Assembly (NCBI GenBank): GCA_020720525.1
Contig: DYON01000190.1
Coordinates: 1 to 5,205 of the forward strand
From: Acetofilamentum sp.
Lineage (GTDB): Bacteria > Bacteroidota > Bacteroidia > Bacteroidales > DTU049
Direction of reading: 5' to 3'
DNA: 5,205 nucleotides
The notes below the pieces were generated by a model. It was not told where the DNA came from. It saw only the letters and a program-made list of their open reading frames with translations, and did not search any database. Positions 1-5,205 of the stretch are shown here, piece by piece. The translations under genes and the position numbers were made by a program. Numbering within the stretch: position 1 is the first letter of the stretch; every line of letters starts with the position of its first letter.

Positions 1-359
1 CCTTCTTTATGTTTGGCGTATAACTCTGGAATTAGTTCTGGGGGGTCTTGCAAATCGCCATCAATTATGATGACTGCTTTCCCTCGACAATAGTCTATTC
101 CTGCTGTGACTGCAATTTGATGGCCAAAATTCCGACTAAAATTGATGTAAAAAACACTTTCGTCGAGTTCACTAACATCAATGAGTTTAGATAAAGTGTT
201 GTCAGAACTGCCGTCATTAACGAAAATTATTTCGTAGTAATCTGATATTTTTGTCACAGCATCTTTGATCCTTGTGAAAAGCTCAGCTATAGTACACTCT
301 TCGTTGAATACGGGCACAACAACTGAAATATCTGGCTCATGAATCTGACTTTGGTCCAT
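1..359 (-). CDS. Family 2 glycosyltransferase, GtrB/ArnC/DPM1-like polyprenyl-phosphate sugar transferase (partial, C-terminus beyond left edge)
   Basis: My own translation from the ATG at 359-357 gives 119 uninterrupted residues running off the left edge. The GT-A fold signatures appear in order: VVVPVFNEE (13-21), VNDGSSDNT (47-55, nucleotide-sugar binding), FSRNFGHQIAVTAGID (74-89) and DGDLQDPPELIP (100-111), whose DGD is the metal-binding DxD-type motif. The RNFG...AGID plus DLQDPPE combination is typical of the GtrB/ArnC/dolichyl-phosphate-mannose-synthase branch, which transfers a sugar from a nucleotide donor to undecaprenyl or similar polyprenyl phosphate at the cytoplasmic membrane face. 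Bacterial members are usually about 300-340 residues with two C-terminal membrane helices, so roughly the last two thirds is missing here. The start is well fixed: it is the only ATG after an in-frame TAA at 374-372. It overlaps the preceding gene by 23 bases in another frame. The sugar cannot be read from this part. Confidence 0.92.
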   Translation of the reverse strand, partial: MDQSQIHEPDISVVVPVFNEECTIAELFTRIKDAVTKISDYYEIIFVNDGSSDNTLSKLIDVSELDESVFYINFSRNFGHQIAVTAGIDYCRGKAVIIIDGDLQDPPELIPELYAKHKE

Positions 360-1866
360 ATATTCGGTAGATTAATACGTTTTTTCGACTACTCGTAATT
401 TCACATTTATAATGTTCTTCTACAAACTGTCTGACATTATCTTGGCATACAATTACAAGACTATTTTCGCAAAGCTGATTCATTTCTCCATAATTGATGT
501 TCACTCCTTTTTCTTGCAGTGCTCGGATATATAATTTTGTGGGAGCGTCATATCCCGAGTATAGAAGTTGATGATTGTTAAGATCGAATTTCCCCTTTTT
601 AGCATCTCTGAGGAAATAGCTAATTTCATAGTATTCAACGGCGTCTTCTGCCTCAACAGGAAGATATGTTGTGTTGACAATATTTTGATAGGGGGTAATA
701 AGAATCATGAATATGAATAGGTAGGGTATTATGTTTTTCTTGAGATTTTGTTTGCGTATGTCGAGATTGTTAAGAAAATAAATAACTTGCTGAAAAAATA
801 TTGCAACAAGAAGGGAGTACAATGGAAATGCCGGGGCATCGTACCAGTAAATTTTTGTTTTAGCTGATGAAATAATAAGAAAAAATGTTACAATAAGGAT
901 TAACAAATACAAAGTAAGCCTTCTAATACGCTTTTCAGCACTATATATCCCAGCCAAAAAACCACATGGAAGTAGTAAATACCATGAATGAAAAGATGTG
1001 CTAATTAAATTGGTGTAGTAAAACCAAAATGGACCTTTATGTGATTCGATTTCGGTTAAATAGCGTCCTCCAATTTCGTTTTCTTGAACAGCTTCCAAAA
1101 AACCAGGATTATTGATTTCCCTTAACCAATAATACCCTACTACAATGAATAGGAATGCTGATAATCCAAAATAGAAATGACGGTTACGGAGTAGGGGAAT
1201 AGTTTGTTTCGTGAAAATAGAATATATCAAAATGCCTGGTAGAAAAAGTAGCCCCGAAATACTTTTTGTTAATACTGCCATCGCAGTGAATATGAAGAAT
1301 GCATACAAGTACTTCGTTTTATTACCTTCCGAAAACACATAGAAACTCACAAGGCTAAGTGTTGTGAAAAGAATCAAAAGGGCATCGTAGTCGCCAGTTC
1401 GAGAAATATGTATATTGACAAAACCAGAGGAGGTTACAAGAATCATTGCGGCCGAAAACCCGAGCCATTCAGATTTAAGAAATCGTTTGCCGAAAATAAA
1501 TAGCATTAGAATAGTGAAAAAAGCAGCAAGGGCAGAAGGAAGTCTGACAGCAACTTCGGAAAACCCAAATATCTTCATGGAAATAACCTGTAGCCATATC
1601 AATAGTGGAGGCTTAGTGTTCCACATATCTGGCTCCCCCTTAAAATGAGTAACAATGTAATCATTGTTGTTAGTCATTTCCAATGCGTTAGCAACATTTC
1701 GAGATTCATCCCAAAGTCGAATTGGTAGTTTCCCCAGATGCCAAAATAGTGGCATACTGATTAGGACTATCAATATAATTCCTGATAATTGAATATTTTT
1801 GAGAAAAAAGGTTTTAACTTTTTCCACAAGGCTATCCAAATGAAAAAGAACTTTGAAATTGTTCAT
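337..1866 (-). CDS. ArnT-like integral membrane glycosyltransferase (GT39/GT83, PMT_2 superfamily)
   Basis: This 509-residue GT-C fold protein uses a polyprenyl-phosphate-linked sugar as donor and acts on the outer face of the inner membrane. Seen in the sequence: a hydrophobic first helix (about 28-46), then LWDESRN (51-57) holding the Asp-Glu of the first periplasmic loop expected in PMT/ArnT enzymes, NTKPPLLIWL (83-92) matching the conserved Lys-Pro-Pro, a VRLPSALAA segment (107-115), and SRTGDYDALL (155-164) where family members carry a second acidic site. About a dozen hydrophobic segments run to residue 391, followed by a soluble C-terminal tail of about 110 residues. ArnT itself adds aminoarabinose to lipid A, but homologues glycosylate other lipids, polymers or proteins, so acceptor and sugar are unassigned and I give no symbol. 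An in-frame TAA lies directly before the ATG, so this is the longest possible start. The downstream overlapping GT2 gene is a plausible maker of its donor. G+C is low compared with the genes to its right. Confidence 0.9.
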   Translation of the reverse strand: MNNFKVLFHLDSLVEKVKTFFLKNIQLSGIILIVLISMPLFWHLGKLPIRLWDESRNVANALEMTNNNDYIVTHFKGEPDMWNTKPPLLIWLQVISMKIFGFSEVAVRLPSALAAFFTILMLFIFGKRFLKSEWLGFSAAMILVTSSGFVNIHISRTGDYDALLILFTTLSLVSFYVFSEGNKTKYLYAFFIFTAMAVLTKSISGLLFLPGILIYSIFTKQTIPLLRNRHFYFGLSAFLFIVVGYYWLREINNPGFLEAVQENEIGGRYLTEIESHKGPFWFYYTNLISTSFHSWYLLLPCGFLAGIYSAEKRIRRLTLYLLILIVTFFLIISSAKTKIYWYDAPAFPLYSLLVAIFFQQVIYFLNNLDIRKQNLKKNIIPYLFIFMILITPYQNIVNTTYLPVEAEDAVEYYEISYFLRDAKKGKFDLNNHQLLYSGYDAPTKLYIRALQEKGVNINYGEMNQLCENSLVIVCQDNVRQFVEEHYKCEITSSRKNVLIYRIYGPKSDS

Positions 1867-1884
1867 TTATTTAACAAGTTGATG

Positions 1885-1892
1885 CAAAGATA
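1885..1892 (-). promoter_or_regulatory. Candidate Bacteroidota-type promoter -7 element for the glycosyltransferase pair
   Basis: Read on the minus strand, the bases are TATCTTTG, an exact match to the Bacteroidota housekeeping -7 consensus TAnnTTTG. It lies 18 bases before the ATG of the ArnT-like gene, inside the only AT-rich intergenic gap. Transcription starting a few bases downstream would leave a leader of roughly 10-15 bases. I see no convincing TTTG or TTG -33 box at the expected distance (about 19-21 bases further upstream, near 1912-1918, the strand reads AT-rich without it). The call therefore rests on one box and its position. Confidence 0.5.
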
Positions 1893-1971
1893 TACAAATT
1901 ATTTTTCTGTTTATATTAAGTCTTGTTTTGATGAATTATAGTAAGCGAAATATTTTAATACATAAAAATTT

Positions 1972-3234
1972 TCAATACCCATACTTCCCTTTCCATCGCT
2001 CGCTCAGAAACTTGCGTAAATTGTTTTCTCGCGCACTTTTGCCTGGATCGTAGAATTTGGTGCCGCTCAGTTTTTCGGGGAGGAATTCCATATCAACGAA
2101 ATTCTTCTCGTAATCGTGTGCATATTTGTAATCTTTGCCGTAGTTGAGTTCCTTCATGAGCTTGGTGGGCGAATTGCGCAGGTGAAGCGGCACAGGCAAA
2201 TCGCCAGTTTTGCGCACCATTTCGAGCGCAGCATCGATGCCCAAATACGAAGCATTGCTTTTGTCCGACGATGCCAAATAAACAGCGCATTCGGCAAGTA
2301 TAATTCGCGACTCGGGCCAGCCAATTTTGTGAATAGAATCGAAGCAAGCATTGGCCATCAGAAGTGCATTCGGATTGGCTAAACCAATGTCTTCGGCTGC
2401 CAAAATGAGCATTCGTCGGGCTATAAACTTTGGGTCTTCGCCGCCTTCAATCAAGCGAGCCATCCAATACAAAGCTGCATTTGGATCGCTGCCTCGTACC
2501 GATTTGATAAACGCCGAAATGATGTCGTAGTGCATCTCGCCGCTTTTGTCGAAGCGCGCCATGTTTTGCTGAATCACTTTGGCTACTTTGGCATCGGTAA
2601 TTACAACTTTTCCGTCTTCGATGCTGTTCTCTGCAACCAATTGAAGCGCATTGTACAGTTTGCGAGCGTCGCCACCCGAAAAACGATAAAGCGTATCGGT
2701 TTCCTGTATGTCTATTTCAAAGCCTTCGTTTTGGTAGTGTTGGGTAGCTCTTTCCGAAAGCAAATTCAGATGTTCTAATCCGAGCGATTCGAGCACATAC
2801 ACTTGGCAGCGCGAGAGTAGGGGAGCGATAACCTCGAACGATGGATTTTCGGTAGTGGCGCCAATTAGTGTCACCGTTCCGTGTTCGACTGCTGCAAGCA
2901 GACTGTCTTGTTGCGATTTGCTGAAACGATGAATTTCGTCAATAAAAAGAATGGGACTGTTTTCGGATGCAGCTGCGCTTATCACTTCGCGAACTTCTTT
3001 CACGCCACTGCTTATGGCACTCAACTGGTAGAATTTCCGTCCGAGTTCGTTGGCAATAAGCAGAGCCAGTGTTGTTTTTCCAACACCCGGGGGTCCCCAG
3101 AAAATCATCGAAGTGATGGCTTTGTTTTGCAGCATTTTGCGCAAAATGCCATCGTTGCCCATCAACTTTTCTTGCCCTACATAATTGTCGGCATCAAGTG
3201 GTCGTAGTATTTCAGCTAATGGGCGCGAATCCAT
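1972..3234 (-). CDS. rarA: Replication-associated recombination protein A, AAA+ ATPase (RarA/MgsA)
   Basis: RarA is a cytoplasmic clamp-loader-related AAA+ ATPase that acts at stalled or gapped replication forks and interacts with single-stranded DNA-binding protein; the eukaryotic relative is WRNIP1. The 420-residue length is close to that of E. coli RarA. Motifs in order: the N-terminal VGQEKLMG (19-26), Walker A GPPGVGKT (47-54), Walker B ILFIDEIHR (95-103), sensor 1 GATTENPSF (125-133), arginine finger SRC (141-143) and sensor 2 GGDARK (187-192). The C-terminal half has the family tetramerisation region, including SVRGSDPNAALYWMARL (245-261) and AAEDIGLANP (279-288). All catalytic motifs are intact. 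The ATG is the longest possible start, because the in-frame hutU stop is separated from it by one codon. The 3-base gap suggests cotranscription and translational coupling with hutU. No Shine-Dalgarno sequence is visible upstream, only an AT-rich stretch. Confidence 0.97.
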   Translation of the reverse strand: MDSRPLAEILRPLDADNYVGQEKLMGNDGILRKMLQNKAITSMIFWGPPGVGKTTLALLIANELGRKFYQLSAISSGVKEVREVISAAASENSPILFIDEIHRFSKSQQDSLLAAVEHGTVTLIGATTENPSFEVIAPLLSRCQVYVLESLGLEHLNLLSERATQHYQNEGFEIDIQETDTLYRFSGGDARKLYNALQLVAENSIEDGKVVITDAKVAKVIQQNMARFDKSGEMHYDIISAFIKSVRGSDPNAALYWMARLIEGGEDPKFIARRMLILAAEDIGLANPNALLMANACFDSIHKIGWPESRIILAECAVYLASSDKSNASYLGIDAALEMVRKTGDLPVPLHLRNSPTKLMKELNYGKDYKYAHDYEKNFVDMEFLPEKLSGTKFYDPGKSARENNLRKFLSERWKGKYGY

Positions 3235-3237
3235 ATT

Positions 3238-5205
3238 TTATAAATTGTCGAGTAATTTCTCGTCGACCAGATTTGGAATTGTTACTTTCAGACGTGGTTC
3301 GGCTTCCATGGCTCGCTTGATGGCGAATATGGCATTGGGATTGCGTGCCCAGTTTCGACGCGAAATGCCATTGTTAACGTCCCAGAAAAGCATCGATTTG
3401 AGGCGACGATCCGAATCGTCGGTACCGTCGAGCAACATTCCAAAACCACCGTTGATTACTTCGCCCCAGCCAACGCCGCCACCGTTGTGAAGCGAAATCC
3501 AAGTTGCTCCGCGAAATCCGTCGCCAACAAAATTCTGAACGGCCATATCGGCGGTGAAACTCGAACCGTCGTAAATATTGGAAGTCTCGCGGAAAGGACT
3601 GTCGGTGCCCGAAACATCGTGGTGGTCGCGACCCAATACAATTGGAGCCGAAATTTTTCCATCGCGAATGGCTTTGTTGAAAGCTTCGGCAATTTTAATG
3701 CGGCCTTCGGCATCGGCATACAGAATGCGTGCTTGCGATCCAACCACCAATTTGTTCTTTTGTGCTTCGCGAATCCAGTGAATATTGTCTTTCATCTGCT
3801 GTCCTATTTCGTCGGGTGCAGTGAGAGCAATTGTTTCTAACACTTCGGCAGCAATATTGTCCGAAATTTCGAGATCTTCGGGTTTGCCCGATGTGCATAC
3901 CCAGCGGAAAGGTCCAAAGCCAAAATCGAAGCACATGGGTCCCATGATATCTTGAACATAGCTTGGGTAACTGAAAGTTCCGTCGGCTTTCATGATATCG
4001 GCACCAGCACGCGATGCTTCGAGCAAAAATGCGTTTCCATAATCGAAAAAGTAGGTGCCGCGCTCAACATGTTTGTTGATGATTTCGGTTTGTCTGCGAA
4101 GCGACTCATACACTTTTTCTTTGAACAATTCGGGCTGTTCGGCCATCATCGTATTCGATTCTTCGTAGCTAAGTCCGGCTGGATAATACCCGCCAGCAAA
4201 AGGGTTGTGCAGCGAAGTTTGGTCGGAACCAATATGAACAAATACATCTTTTTTGTAGAGATGTTCCCACAAATCAACAATATTTCCCTGATAGGCAATC
4301 GAAAGGGCTTCTTTGTTTTGTGCGGCTTCGGTTGCACGTTTGGTGAGTGCATCGAGATTGGAGAATATTTCATCGACCCAACCTTGGTCGTGTCGTTTTT
4401 GTGCAGCATGTGGGTTCACTTCGGCAACAATACCAACCACACCAGCAATTTTCGCTGCTTTGGGCTGAGCGCCCGACATTCCACCAAGTCCAGAACTGAG
4501 GAAAATCATTCCGCCCAATCCTTCTCCTTTGCTTGCTTTCATGCGGCCAGCATTCAAAACGGTAATGGTTGTTCCATGAACAATTCCTTGAGGACCAATG
4601 TACATATACGAGCCAGCAGTCATTTGTCCGTATTGCGAAACGCCCATTGCATTCATGCGTTCGTAGTCGTCGCGGTCAGAATAATTTGGAATAACCATTC
4701 CATTGGTAACAACAACGCGTGGTGCGTCTTTGTGGCTTGGATACAATCCCATGGGGTGACCGCTGTACATGGTCAGCGTTTGGTCGTCGGCCATGGTAGC
4801 CAAATATTGCATGGTGAGCAGATATTGAGCCCAGTTTTGAAAAACTGCTCCATTGCCACCGTAGGTAATCAACTCGTCGGGATGCTGCGCTAGGCGTGGG
4901 TCGAGATTGTTTTGAATCATCAGCATGATAGATGCTGCTTGTTCGCATTTTGCTGGATATTCGCCAATGGGTCGAGCAAACATCTCGTAATCGGGTTTGA
5001 ACCGATACATATAAATTCGTCCGTAGCGACGCAATTCGTCAGCAAACTCGGCAGCCAAAACTGTATGCCATTCGGTTGGGAAATAGCGCAATGCATTTTG
5101 TAAAGCCAGCTTTTTTTCGACCGCAGTAAGAATATCTTTTCGTTTGGGAGCGTGATTTACTTCGGTGTTGAAAGGCTTAGGGGCGGGCAATTGGTTGGGA
5201 ATGCC
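3238..5205 (-). CDS. hutU: Urocanate hydratase (urocanase), long form, 5' end beyond right edge
   Basis: Urocanase (EC 4.2.1.49) converts urocanate to imidazolone propionate, the second step of histidine degradation, using tightly bound NAD+ as an electrophile. Numbering residues from the codon at 5190, recognisable blocks are ITYGGNGAVFQNWAQ (108-122), FLSSGLGGMSGAQPKAA (230-246, glycine-rich dinucleotide-binding segment), GPMCFDFGFGPFRW (417-430), GRDHHDVSGTDSPFRE (520-535) and ATWISLHNGGGVGWGE (562-577). Cys420 sits just before GPFRW, where the Pseudomonas enzyme has its active-site cysteine. Over 655 residues are visible, so this is the long form (as in Bacteroidota and animal UROC1), not the about 557-residue Pseudomonas type. 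The frame stays open to the edge: five codons before the TTG at 5190 read GIPNQ, and GIPNQLPAPKPFNTEVNHAP looks like continuous urocanase N-terminus, so the true start lies outside. No frameshift is seen. It leads into rarA after 3 bases. Confidence 0.97.
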   Translation of the reverse strand, partial: GIPNQLPAPKPFNTEVNHAPKRKDILTAVEKKLALQNALRYFPTEWHTVLAAEFADELRRYGRIYMYRFKPDYEMFARPIGEYPAKCEQAASIMLMIQNNLDPRLAQHPDELITYGGNGAVFQNWAQYLLTMQYLATMADDQTLTMYSGHPMGLYPSHKDAPRVVVTNGMVIPNYSDRDDYERMNAMGVSQYGQMTAGSYMYIGPQGIVHGTTITVLNAGRMKASKGEGLGGMIFLSSGLGGMSGAQPKAAKIAGVVGIVAEVNPHAAQKRHDQGWVDEIFSNLDALTKRATEAAQNKEALSIAYQGNIVDLWEHLYKKDVFVHIGSDQTSLHNPFAGGYYPAGLSYEESNTMMAEQPELFKEKVYESLRRQTEIINKHVERGTYFFDYGNAFLLEASRAGADIMKADGTFSYPSYVQDIMGPMCFDFGFGPFRWVCTSGKPEDLEISDNIAAEVLETIALTAPDEIGQQMKDNIHWIREAQKNKLVVGSQARILYADAEGRIKIAEAFNKAIRDGKISAPIVLGRDHHDVSGTDSPFRETSNIYDGSSFTADMAVQNFVGDGFRGATWISLHNGGGVGWGEVINGGFGMLLDGTDDSDRRLKSMLFWDVNNGISRRNWARNPNAIFAIKRAMEAEPRLKVTIPNLVDEKLLDNL

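Noticed and set aside
1415..1648. A 77-codon plus-strand open frame antisense to the ArnT-like gene
   Set aside because: No recognisable domain and no promoter or leader that I can see. It overlaps conserved membrane-protein coding sequence, so it is most likely a shadow.
1895..1898. TTTG on the minus strand as a -33 promoter box
   Set aside because: It lies only 2 bases upstream of the TATCTTTG element, whereas the -33 box should be about 19-21 bases away.
1950..1976. A/T-only inverted repeat (ATTTT...AAAAT) after the rarA stop, considered as a terminator
   Set aside because: The stem is about five A-T pairs with no G-C pairs and no clean T-run on the minus strand, too weak to call a terminator.
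2881..3490. Two overlapping plus-strand open frames across the rarA/hutU junction (2881-3207 and 3185-3490)
   Set aside because: Both are antisense to clear genes with intact motifs, and their translations resemble no known family.
3952..4893. A 313-codon open frame on the plus strand, antisense to hutU
   Set aside because: It lies wholly inside the well-supported hutU gene. Its translation is rich in Cys, His, Phe and Asn with no recognisable domain, as expected for an antisense shadow of a gene with biased codon use.

Overview
The window carries four protein-coding genes, all on the minus strand and packed tightly, with no RNA genes, mobile elements, CRISPR arrays or long repeats that I can see. 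In transcription order (right to left) they are hutU (urocanate hydratase, 5' end cut off by the right edge), rarA (AAA+ replication-fork ATPase), a 509-residue ArnT-like/GT39-83 membrane glycosyltransferase, and the start of a GtrB/ArnC-type family 2 glycosyltransferase cut off by the left edge.

The organism is most likely a member of the Bacteroidota, perhaps Bacteroidales or a relative. The basis is that HutU is the long form (over 650 residues, against about 557 in Pseudomonas), start codons are preceded by AT-rich leaders without Shine-Dalgarno sequences, and a promoter-like element upstream of the ArnT-like gene matches the Bacteroidota -7 consensus TAnnTTTG. This placement is an inference; no marker gene in the window fixes the genus.

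Layout. 3238-5205: hutU, histidine degradation. 1972-3234: rarA, starting 3 bases after the hutU stop and therefore probably cotranscribed with it. 1867-1971: a 105-base AT-rich gap, the only real intergenic space, holding a likely promoter for the next pair. 337-1866: ArnT-like transferase. 1-359: GT2 transferase, whose start overlaps the end of the ArnT-like gene by 23 bases.

The window therefore splits into two transcription units. The right one pairs a catabolic enzyme with a replication-maintenance ATPase, which share no obvious pathway. The left one looks like a functional pair: the GT2 enzyme would load a sugar onto a polyprenyl phosphate carrier on the cytoplasmic side, and the ArnT-like enzyme would transfer it to an acceptor on the periplasmic side. 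The left unit, especially the ArnT-like gene, also has visibly lower G+C. These are known families, and I do not see a clearly undescribed system in this window.
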